Positions 1 to 5,827 of a DNA stretch of 6,727 nucleotides are shown here, in pieces. The notes beneath the pieces were generated by a model, which worked only from the letters and a program-made list of their open reading frames with translations, was not told the origin of the DNA and searched no databases. The position numbers were made by a program, and so were the translations under genes. How positions within the stretch are numbered: the stretch's first letter is position 1; each line of letters starts with the position of its first letter. Origin of the DNA: an uncultured Spirochaetaceae bacterium (GTDB lineage: Bacteria; Spirochaetota; Spirochaetia; Sphaerochaetales; Sphaerochaetaceae); the NCBI GenBank assembly GCA_944389985.1, contig CALXON010000031.1, positions 1 to 6,727 of the forward strand, in the 5' to 3' direction.

Positions 1-554
1 GGAACGATGAATACGATATCGAGAACGACATTGAGTATCGATGAGAAGACGAGGAATATGAGGGGAAGCCTGCTGTCACCCAGAGCCCTGAGAATGTTTG
101 ACACGAGATTATAGAAGACAGTGGCTCCGGTTCCCGCGAGAACGACGAGCATGTAGACAGATGCGTCATGTGAGATCTCATCAGGAATCTTCATCATCAC
201 GACAATCTGAGGCACCATGAGGCAGGTGATCAGTGTGATCACAACGGAGAATGCCAGAGATATGTAGACAGATGCTGTCACAGATCTCTTCATCGCATCC
301 TCATCACCCCGCCCTGCCCTCTGTCCGAGGATTATCGAGAAGCCCGATGTCATACCCTGTATGAAGCAGAGGATGAAGTAGATGAATACCGTTGTCGATC
401 CTACAGCCGCGAGTGCGTTCTCTCCTATCGTCTGCCCTACTATCAGGGTATCGGCAAGGGTATAGAAGAGCTGGAAGAGATTACCGCCGATTACGGGAAT
501 GGCGAAACGAAGTATAACGCTTGCGGGTCTGCCCTTTGTCAGTTCTACGGCCAT
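1..554 (-). CDS. MATE family efflux transporter, N-terminal part (runs off left edge)
   Basis: Read from the complement, an open frame starts at ATG 554 and continues without a stop to base 1, giving the first 184 residues of a protein that is usually about 440-460 residues with 12 membrane helices. The N-terminus reads LTKGRP, followed by helix 1 with the family-typical stretch IPVIGGNLFQLFYTLADT and then IVGQTIGENALAAVGS. Five or so hydrophobic helices follow, and the LRALGDSRLPL loop is characteristic of the family. MATE proteins are inner-membrane antiporters that expel drugs or metabolites using Na+ or H+; the substrate cannot be told from sequence. The start is supported by GGAG at 561-564, six bases upstream. 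An ATG at 583 is out of frame. The gene lies downstream of the ABC operon on the same strand but is separated from it by a strong terminator, so it is probably its own transcription unit. Confidence 0.93.
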   Translation of the reverse strand, partial: MAVELTKGRPASVILRFAIPVIGGNLFQLFYTLADTLIVGQTIGENALAAVGSTTVFIYFILCFIQGMTSGFSIILGQRAGRGDEDAMKRSVTASVYISLAFSVVITLITCLMVPQIVVMMKIPDEISHDASVYMLVVLAGTGATVFYNLVSNILRALGDSRLPLIFLVFSSILNVVLDIVFIV

Positions 555-570
555 GAAAAACTCCGATGAA

Positions 571-600
571 GTAATACTCCCATATAACGCCGCAGTTCAA
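571..600 (-). promoter_or_regulatory. possible promoter for the MATE gene
   Basis: On the minus strand TTGAAC (595-600) is followed after 18 bases by TATTAC (571-576), each matching four of six consensus sigma-70 positions. It sits just downstream of the terminator of the preceding operon, where a promoter for the MATE gene is expected. The implied 5' leader would be very short and would begin close to the GGAG at 561-564. This is a weak match and its position is the main support. Confidence 0.3.
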
Positions 601-621
601 GATTCTGAAAGCCAGTCAGAT

Positions 622-650
622 AAAAAAACCGGACAGATCGCTCTGCCCGG
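622..650 (-). terminator. intrinsic terminator of the ABC importer operon
   Basis: On the minus strand a 9-bp stem (650-642 pairing with 637-629, one G-U pair, otherwise Watson-Crick) closes a GCGA tetraloop of the stable GNRA type and is followed directly by seven T residues (628-622). It begins 18 bases after the stop codon of the last permease gene. This is a textbook rho-independent terminator for the operon. It works in one direction only, since there is no T tract on the plus-strand side. Confidence 0.93.
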
Positions 651-668
651 CAACTGATGTCATTTTCC

Positions 669-1616
669 TCAGGTCCTGATCTCTCTGTTGAACGGCTGTC
701 CAAGTGCGGTCGGAGCCATCCTCTGATCTTTCGATGTGAACGAGAGGACGACGATGACAAGGACGTACGGCAGCATGACTGCAAGCTCGTACGGGAATGA
801 TATTCCCATGCTCTGGACAACTGTCTGGAATGTCTGGGCGAAGGTGAAAAGGAGTGCTCCTCCCATGACCTTCAGAGGATGCCAGTGTCCGAAGTAGACA
901 AGCGCCACGGCGATGAATCCGCGTCCTGAGATGAGGGAATCAGAGAAGAGCTTCGCCTGTGCGATCGAGAGATACGCTCCTGCAAGGCCTGCAAGCGCAC
1001 TGCCGAGCATCAGGGCCTCATAGCGTGTGCGGTTCACGTTGATTCCCATTGAGTCAGCAGCTCTCGGGTTTGTTCCTGCTGCCCTTACCCTCAGTCCCCA
1101 CGGTGTCTTGAAGAGTATGTACATCGCGACAGGGATGAAAAGGTACGCAAGGTATGCCATCACGTTATGTGAGAAGAAGATATCTCCGATAAGAGGAATC
1201 TTTGAGAGAAGCGGGATATCTATGTCGGGAATACCCGGTATGGACTGTGTTCCTCCGACAAAATGTCTGAAGAGCGTTCCGGCAGCTCCCACTCCGAACA
1301 TCTGGAGACCGATTCCCGCAATTCCCTGAGGTGCACGGAATGTGACCGTGATCACACCGAAGATCAGGCCGAGAAGAGCACCGACTGCGGCAGCTGCTGC
1401 AAAGCCAAGGAAGTTGTACCACTGCGATACAGGACCGCCACCGCCTGCTGCGAACGGGATGAGCATTCCTATGAACGCACCCATGGCCATCACACCCTCA
1501 CATCCGAGGTTGAAGACTCCCGCTCTCTGGTTGAACATCTCTCCGATCGATGCAAGAAGGAGAGCCACGGAGAACGGTATGCACATTGAAAGCATATTCA
1601 CAACTATATCCACCAT
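669..1616 (-). CDS. ABC importer permease 2 (NupQ/RfuD-like, BPD_transp_2 family)
   Basis: This 315-residue inner-membrane protein is the second transmembrane subunit of the BMP-type ABC importer. It is almost entirely hydrophobic, with roughly eight to ten predicted helices. Family hallmarks are NQRAGVFNLGCEGVMAMG at residues 29-46 (the RAG-x-NLG-x-EG signature of the LivH/RbsC-like permease superfamily) and the cytoplasmic segment at about 176-192 containing RAAGTNPRAADSMGI, which should contact the ATPase. The length matches B. subtilis NupQ (YufQ) and the spirochaetal riboflavin permease RfuD. Start ATG 1616 lies one base after the stop of permease 1, with AAGGAGG at 1623-1629 six bases upstream inside the end of that gene, so the two are translationally coupled. 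It is the last gene of the operon, followed by a strong terminator. Cargo is inferred: purine nucleoside or base, or riboflavin. Confidence 0.93.
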   Translation of the reverse strand: MVDIVVNMLSMCIPFSVALLLASIGEMFNQRAGVFNLGCEGVMAMGAFIGMLIPFAAGGGGPVSQWYNFLGFAAAAAVGALLGLIFGVITVTFRAPQGIAGIGLQMFGVGAAGTLFRHFVGGTQSIPGIPDIDIPLLSKIPLIGDIFFSHNVMAYLAYLFIPVAMYILFKTPWGLRVRAAGTNPRAADSMGINVNRTRYEALMLGSALAGLAGAYLSIAQAKLFSDSLISGRGFIAVALVYFGHWHPLKVMGGALLFTFAQTFQTVVQSMGISFPYELAVMLPYVLVIVVLSFTSKDQRMAPTALGQPFNREIRT

Positions 1617-1617
1617 C

Positions 1618-2703
1618 TCAGGCCTCCTTCTTCATTATGCGCTGATAGCGTCTCCACACCCTGTCCTGGAAGTATGTGTTGGAAAGTACCATCTGCGCTG
1701 TCACGATGACGATGATTATTATTCCCTGCATGACCTGGACGATGTTGGCAGGAACTCCTACTTTCGATGGAGCGAGAGTTGCGCCATAGATCATCAGTCC
1801 GAAGAAGAACGATGCGGGAATGATTCCTGCAGGATGAAGTCCTCCGAAAAGTGCTACGACGACACCTGAGAATCCATAGTTATTGGTGATTCCCTCGATC
1901 GCACGCCGGTGGACTCCTGCAAGCTCGACTCCTCCTGCAAGACCTGCGAACGCACCGGAGATCGCCATTGAGAGCGCTGCATAGAACCCTACGCTGATAC
2001 CAGCGTATCTTGCAGCTCTCGCACCTGATCCTGAAGCCCTCATCCTGAATCCGACAGTGGTCTTCCAGAGAAGGACGTAGATCAGAACCGCAAGCACGAT
2101 GGCGATGATGATGCCATAGTGGAGACGGCCTGTGATCCTGTCGAGCCAGACATTCTCCGTGAACCTCATGGACTGGGGATTGCCGGTTCCGTCGATTCTC
2201 TCATTCGGATCGAGGAAGATCGTCCTGAGACAGAGTGAGTAGAACTGGGCCGCGATGTAGTTGAGCATGACAGTCGAGAGAAGCTCGGACACATTGAGCT
2301 TCGCCCTGAGGATGCCTGGAATGTAGCCCCAGATACCGCCGCCGATCATCGATGCGATCAGGGCAAGCGGCAGGAGAAGCGGACGTGGAAGATCGGGGAA
2401 AGCGAGCGCGACCCCGGTGAAAGCCAGAAGGCCCATTGCCATCTGCCCTTCCGCTCCGATGTTTATTATTCCCGACCTGTATGCCGCTGATATACCCAGA
2501 GCGATTATGCAGAGCGGTATTGCCCTGATGAGTACCTCAGAGATATGAAGCATCTTGGTCAGGGGTTCTATACAGATTATGTAGAACGTCCTGCTGGCAT
2601 CAGCTCCGATGAGCCAGAGAATGGCGGATGCGAAAACGACTGCCGCCACGATCGCGATTAGAATTATTGCTGCTCTGAAAGCAATTCTGAAGCCTCGTGT
2701 CAT
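1618..2703 (-). CDS. ABC importer permease 1 (NupP/RfuC-like, BPD_transp_2 family)
   Basis: This 361-residue multi-pass inner-membrane protein is expected to form the translocation pore as a heterodimer with permease 2. It opens with a positively charged stub and a long hydrophobic helix (about residues 8-33). The conserved permease motif INIGAEGQMAMG lies at about 80-90. A second motif, ELLSTVMLNYIA, lies near 140-152, and the ATPase-contact loop with RASGSGARAARYAGI at about 224-238. The C-terminal tail is basic (RVWRRYQRIMKKEA). Size and motifs match B. subtilis NupP (YufP) and RfuC. The start ATG (2703-2701) overlaps the ATPase stop TGA (2702-2700) as ATGA. AAGGA at 2707-2711 is only three bases from the start, so expression probably relies on termination-reinitiation coupling. 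The sequence does not settle the cargo. Confidence 0.94.
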   Translation of the reverse strand: MTRGFRIAFRAAIILIAIVAAVVFASAILWLIGADASRTFYIICIEPLTKMLHISEVLIRAIPLCIIALGISAAYRSGIINIGAEGQMAMGLLAFTGVALAFPDLPRPLLLPLALIASMIGGGIWGYIPGILRAKLNVSELLSTVMLNYIAAQFYSLCLRTIFLDPNERIDGTGNPQSMRFTENVWLDRITGRLHYGIIIAIVLAVLIYVLLWKTTVGFRMRASGSGARAARYAGISVGFYAALSMAISGAFAGLAGGVELAGVHRRAIEGITNNYGFSGVVVALFGGLHPAGIIPASFFFGLMIYGATLAPSKVGVPANIVQVMQGIIIIVIVTAQMVLSNTYFQDRVWRRYQRIMKKEA

Positions 2704-4220
2704 TCTTCCTTCACCCCCGCCATAAGTATTCCGAGCCTCTCCTTCGTAGCCTCGTCACGATTGAGGATCTTCTGCACCGATCCCTTGTAGATGACGGCGA
2801 TGCGGTCAGAGAGGTTCATGATCTCATCAAGCTCCTCTGAGATGAGGAGGATGCCGATTCCGCTCTCCCTTATCGCGAGAAGTCTCTGATGTATGAATTC
2901 CACTGCTCCCATGTCCAGACCTCTTGTGGGATAGACTGCGACAAGGAATTCAGGCTTTCTGTCGATCTCACGGGCAAGGATGACCTTCTGGATGTTTCCT
3001 CCCGAGAGCGTTCCAGCAGCTGTCGCTATTCCCGGGCATCTTATGTCAAACCCCTCGACAAGCCGTATGGCGTTCTTCTCCTCCTCATCCTTCTTCACGA
3101 TTCCATGGGATGAGAACTTCTCGGTGGTTATATCCTTCAGGGCAAGATTCTCCATGATCGAGAACGAAGGAACGATACCCTCCGTGTTTCTCTCCTCAGG
3201 GATGTAGCCCATACCTGCCTGGATCACATCATGTGCGCTTCTGTTCTGGATCTCCTTTCCGAGAAGGACGATCCTGCCGCTCTCCACGGGTCTCAGTCCG
3301 TTTATGGCCTCTGCAAGCTCCCTCTGACCGTTACCGGAGACACCTGCAAGACCAACGATCTCCCCGGAGCGCACCGAGAGCGAGAAGTTGTCCAGAGCCT
3401 TTGTGCCCATATCGGACATGACGGTGATTCCGTCTATGCCGAGAGCCTCCTCCCCGTCAGGCATGCTTGCCCTGTTCTTGGGAAGCACGATCTCATGACC
3501 TGTCATCTTCGCGGCGATCTCCTGTGATGAGTAATCATCGGTGTTGCCGGAGAATACGACCTTGCCATGGCGGAGGATTGTGACCTTGCTTGAAAGCGCC
3601 TTCACCTCCTGAAGCTTGTGTGAGATGAAGATGATCGAGAGCTCCTTCGTCATGTTCTTCAGAAGGGCTATGAGCTCATCAGTCTCCTGCGGGGTAAGTG
3701 CCGACGTCGGCTCGTCGAGGATCAGGAAGCGGGCTCCGAGACAGAGTGTCTTCACAAGCTCCACCCTCTGCTGCTCTCCTACCGACAGCTGCCAGACATA
3801 CGCATCGGGATTGACGCTCAGTCCGTAGCGTGTGGATATCTCCTCGATTCTGGTCCTGACAGCATCGAGATCGACACGGACATGTTTCCAGGCATTCTTG
3901 TATCCGAGCGCCACGTTCTCAAGCACCGTCATGTTATGGACGAGCATGTATGTCTGATGCACCATGCCAAGTCCTGCACGGAACGCATCCTCAGGGCCGC
4001 GGAAATGAACTTCCCTGTCGTTGATGAGTATTCTGCCCTCATCGCTCTGATACAGTCCCATGAGAATATTCATAAGCGTGGTCTTTCCGGCTCCGTTCTC
4101 ACCCACGAGGGCAAGGACCTCCCCTTCTCCGACACTTATGGAGATATCATCGGAGGCAAGGACTCCCGGGAATCTCTTGGTTATATGCTCCATCCGGAGG
4201 CTTCGTATCTTATCTTCCAT
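2700..4220 (-). CDS. ABC importer ATP-binding subunit with two NBDs (NupO/RfuB/RbsA-like)
   Basis: This cytoplasmic ATPase of about 506 residues powers the importer and carries two fused nucleotide-binding domains. Numbering below is from the upstream TTG at 4232. Domain 1 is intact: Walker A GENGAGKT at 44-51, Q-loop Q93, signature LSVGEQQR at 149-156, Walker B LILDEPT with D173/E174, and H-loop H205. Domain 2 is degenerate in the way usual for this class: GVSGNGQR (297-304) replaces the Walker A lysine, the signature LSGGNIQK (409-416) is kept, VYPTRGLD replaces DEPT, and SEEL replaces the H-loop histidine. One hydrolytic site per protein is therefore expected. ATG 4220 is chosen as start because the protein then begins MEDKIRSLRMEHI, close to the conserved domain. 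TTG 4232 adds four residues. Neither start has a visible Shine-Dalgarno sequence, which is odd given the good ones elsewhere. The stop overlaps permease 1 by four bases. Confidence 0.93.
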   Translation of the reverse strand: MEDKIRSLRMEHITKRFPGVLASDDISISVGEGEVLALVGENGAGKTTLMNILMGLYQSDEGRILINDREVHFRGPEDAFRAGLGMVHQTYMLVHNMTVLENVALGYKNAWKHVRVDLDAVRTRIEEISTRYGLSVNPDAYVWQLSVGEQQRVELVKTLCLGARFLILDEPTSALTPQETDELIALLKNMTKELSIIFISHKLQEVKALSSKVTILRHGKVVFSGNTDDYSSQEIAAKMTGHEIVLPKNRASMPDGEEALGIDGITVMSDMGTKALDNFSLSVRSGEIVGLAGVSGNGQRELAEAINGLRPVESGRIVLLGKEIQNRSAHDVIQAGMGYIPEERNTEGIVPSFSIMENLALKDITTEKFSSHGIVKKDEEEKNAIRLVEGFDIRCPGIATAAGTLSGGNIQKVILAREIDRKPEFLVAVYPTRGLDMGAVEFIHQRLLAIRESGIGILLISEELDEIMNLSDRIAVIYKGSVQKILNRDEATKERLGILMAGVKEE

Positions 4221-4238
4221 AGCGTGAATCAATTATAT

Positions 4239-4271
4239 AAGAAAGAATGAGGCAGGTAGAACCCTGCCTCA
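4239..4271 (-). terminator. intercistronic hairpin with T-rich tail (probable partial terminator or mRNA-stability element)
   Basis: On the minus strand a perfect 9-bp inverted repeat (4271-4263 with 4256-4248, arms TGAGGCAGG and CCTGCCTCA) encloses a 6-base loop. It is followed by TTCTTTCTT (4247-4239). It starts 16 bases after the binding-protein stop codon and lies before the ATPase start. The tail is interrupted by C residues, so complete termination is unlikely. Such hairpins are known in ABC importer operons to leave more binding-protein mRNA than transporter mRNA, by attenuation or by blocking 3' exonucleases. That role here is inference. Confidence 0.72.
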
Positions 4272-4287
4272 CTGATAGTTGAAGATA

Positions 4288-5313
4288 TCAGAGCTTGGAG
4301 TAATCCACCTCTGCCCAGTCTGCAAGTGTTCCGTCCGGATCGGCCTTGAACTCTTCGATTGTGGAGGAGATCATCTCCTTGATCTCAGGTGTCACCCACT
4401 GGTCAACGAGAGCCGGGTTGTAATCATAGATGAATCCGCCGTTTGCGAAGTTCATCGGAATGACCTCACCGCCCTTGACTCCGCTCTCGATCTTCTCGAC
4501 AAGACCTACGACGACTGCTGCATAGTTGTATGCACATGCTGCGATACACTTCTGCTGTCCCTCAGTTGTCGTGAGCTGAGCGAGATCCTGGCCGAGCCAC
4601 ATTGCTGTCGGGCTCTCTGCTGTAGCTCTCAGAGCTCCGATTGCCTGCTGTGAGGAACCTGTCATGATGTCAGCACCGTTTCCGAGCTGGGAGTGTGCGA
4701 TCTCTGCGGACTTGACGTAGTCGGAGTGAGAGCCTGTGTATGCGAGGAGGATCTTTGCCTCAGGATTGACAGCCTGGACACCCATCACGAAACCGCGGTC
4801 ATAGCGGGCTGAGTCACCACCGTCGACAGGGCTGACAAGACCTACGATGTTGGCCTTTGTGAGAGTACCTGCGATAAGACCGTTGAGGTATCCTGTCTCC
4901 TCTGACTCAGGCATGTATGTGAATACGTTGTCCGGTCCGATCTCCGAGGATGTTCCGAAAGCGAATGATGTATCAGGGAACTCCTCTGCCATCTCAAGCA
5001 CGAAGTTCTTGTACTGTGATCCATGAGCGATGATGAGGTCATAGCCCTCAGCGACGTACTGGCGAGCGATTGAGCCGGCGTCGACAGCAAGCATCTTCTC
5101 TGAATATGAGTACTCGATCTTCTTGTCAGGCATCATTGCGATAGCCTCTGTGATACCATCGTGCATTGACTGGCACCAGCCTTTGTCATCAATCGTGTTC
5201 TCAATGATAAGAGCGATCTTGAATGTTCCGTCGTCAGCAGCCTCGCTGCTACCCGAAGCAAAAAGTGATGCCGCCATTACAAGAGCAATGGTGACTGCGA
5301 GAAGTCTCTTCAT
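4288..5313 (-). CDS. BMP-family (PnrA/BmpA/RfuA-like) periplasmic substrate-binding protein
   Basis: This 341-residue protein is the ligand receptor of the importer and the first gene of its operon. A signal peptide with KR and a hydrophobic core covers residues 1-19, ending SLFA, and is followed by SGSSEAADDG. There is no cysteine near the cleavage site, so it should be a soluble periplasmic protein rather than a lipoprotein, unlike TmpC/PnrA or BmpA. The BMP fold is marked by FKIALIIENTIDDKGWCQ at about 30-47 followed by SMHDG, IIAHGSQYKN, the TGYLNGLIAG helix, IVGLVSPVDGGD, and the C-terminal PMNFANGGFIYDYN block. The Gly-Trp at about residues 44-45 stands where classic PnrA proteins have Ser-Phe. 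The length is normal for the family. Start ATG 5313 has AAAGGAG at 5321-5327, seven bases upstream. Ligand: purine nucleoside or base by family, with riboflavin (RfuA) as the main alternative. Confidence 0.93.
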   Translation of the reverse strand: MKRLLAVTIALVMAASLFASGSSEAADDGTFKIALIIENTIDDKGWCQSMHDGITEAIAMMPDKKIEYSYSEKMLAVDAGSIARQYVAEGYDLIIAHGSQYKNFVLEMAEEFPDTSFAFGTSSEIGPDNVFTYMPESEETGYLNGLIAGTLTKANIVGLVSPVDGGDSARYDRGFVMGVQAVNPEAKILLAYTGSHSDYVKSAEIAHSQLGNGADIMTGSSQQAIGALRATAESPTAMWLGQDLAQLTTTEGQQKCIAACAYNYAAVVVGLVEKIESGVKGGEVIPMNFANGGFIYDYNPALVDQWVTPEIKEMISSTIEEFKADPDGTLADWAEVDYSKL

Positions 5314-5320
5314 GCTTTCT

Positions 5321-5351
5321 CTCCTTTGTGTGTTTGTGTACTTTGATTATA
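5321..5351 (-). promoter_or_regulatory. promoter -10 and ribosome binding site of the ABC importer operon
   Basis: On the minus strand a perfect TATAAT (5346-5351) lies 32 bases upstream of the binding-protein start, and a strong AAAGGAG (5321-5327) sits seven bases from the ATG. No good -35 hexamer is visible at 16-18 bases upstream (TAGGAA or close variants), so an activator or another contact may be needed. The implied leader is about 25 bases, A/C-rich and unstructured, which leaves no room for a riboswitch. Confidence 0.6.
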
Positions 5352-5397
5352 GCGAGCAATCTCCATATTTCCTAGAACCTTTCGGGCATAAATTGGT

Positions 5398-5417
5398 GAT
5401 ACAATACAGATAAGGAG
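5398..5417 (+). promoter_or_regulatory. extended -10 promoter and ribosome binding site of the PNPOx-family gene
   Basis: TGATACAAT (5397/5398-5405) is an extended -10 element: TG, one base, then TACAAT matching five of six positions. No convincing -35 is seen, as is common for extended -10 promoters. AAGGAG (5412-5417) lies seven bases before ATG 5425. Transcription would start around 5411-5413, so the mRNA would have a leader of only about 12-14 bases, barely containing the Shine-Dalgarno. The divergent importer promoter begins about 46 bases away, so the two upstream regions overlap. Confidence 0.5.
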
Positions 5418-5424
5418 TCAGAAC

Positions 5425-5817
5425 ATGGATGAAGTATTGAGTTTTCTGAAGAAAGCAGGCACATACTACCTCGCGACAGATGATGCGGGACAGCCGAGAG
5501 TGAGACCATTCGGGACAGCCACCCTCTTTGAGGGAAGACTTTACATCCAGACAGGAAAGAAGAAGAGCGTTTCAATGCAGCTCCACGCGAATCCACGGCT
5601 CGAGATCTGCGCATTCCTCGACGGCAGATGGCTGAGGATACAGGCGGAGGCTGTTGAGGATGACAGGAGGGAGGCAAGGAAAGCAGTTCTTGACGACTAT
5701 CCTGAACTGAGGAGCATGTACAGTGAGGATGACGGCAACACGGAGGTCTTCTATCTGAAGAATGCCACGGCTGTCTTCTCCTCATTCACGGAGCCTCCGA
5801 GAACGGTGCTTTTCTGA
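5425..5817 (+). CDS. pyridoxamine 5'-phosphate oxidase-family FMN-binding split-barrel protein
   Basis: This small cytoplasmic protein of 130 residues covers one complete split-barrel domain of the PNPOx-like/NimA-like superfamily. Features seen are the N-terminal helix MDEVLSFLKKAGTYYLAT, the QPRVRPFGTATLFEGRLYI strands (residues 23-41), TGKKKSVSMQL, where FMN-phosphate contacts are expected, NPRLEICAFLDGRWLRI, and the closing DDGNTEVFYLKNATAVFSS and FTEPPRTVLF. This pattern is widespread in anaerobic Firmicutes and spirochaetes as roughly 130-residue flavoproteins of unknown substrate, often annotated as PNPOx-family or NimC/NimA-family. It is too short to be true PdxH, so vitamin B6 synthesis should not be assumed. 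An FMN-dependent reductase or oxidase, or a flavin carrier, is plausible. It is transcribed divergently from the ABC importer and heads an apparent two-gene unit with the downstream ATPase. Confidence 0.9.
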   Translation: MDEVLSFLKKAGTYYLATDDAGQPRVRPFGTATLFEGRLYIQTGKKKSVSMQLHANPRLEICAFLDGRWLRIQAEAVEDDRREARKAVLDDYPELRSMYSEDDGNTEVFYLKNATAVFSSFTEPPRTVLF

Positions 5818-5821
5818 GGAG
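5816..5821 (+). promoter_or_regulatory. ribosome binding site deciding a TTG start
   Basis: GAGGAG at 5816-5821 overlaps the TGA stop (5815-5817) of the PNPOx-family gene and stands six bases before TTG 5828. There is no ATG in a sensible position before the conserved start of the ATPase fold, so this site picks the TTG and indicates translational coupling of the two genes. Confidence 0.75.
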
Positions 5822-5827
5822 ACGGTT

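Noticed and set aside
545..820. Minus-strand open frame of 91 codons spanning the end of permease 2 and the MATE start
   Set aside because: It crosses the strong terminator and overlaps two better-supported genes in another frame. Its Ser/Arg-rich product is typical of a shadow frame.
1342..1869. Open frame of 175 codons on the plus strand
   Set aside because: It lies antisense across both permease genes, which have clear family motifs. Its protein has no recognisable fold and it has no suitable ribosome binding site.
3520..4200. Second nucleotide-binding domain as a damaged or mutated gene
   Set aside because: The loss of the Walker A Lys, the DEPT Glu and the H-loop His in the second domain (encoded at about 2800-3400) is normal for the NupO/RbsA class. 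The frame is intact, so this is not decay.
4232..4237. Perfect TATAAT on the minus strand as an independent promoter of the ATPase gene
   Set aside because: No -35 match at 16-18 bases, no TG extension, and the start site would leave a leader of about five bases. Listed only as a possibility within the hairpin finding.
4279..4653. Open frame of 124 codons on the plus strand with many Cys residues
   Set aside because: It is a complement-strand shadow of the binding-protein gene. The Cys-rich look comes from reading codons for other residues in reverse, and there is no CxxC spacing of a known zinc or iron-sulphur protein.
5314..5345. FMN or purine riboswitch in the leader of the importer operon
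   Set aside because: The space between the TATAAT and the start codon is only 32 bases, A/C-rich and without stems. Known FMN and purine aptamers need far more sequence and conserved cores, which are absent.
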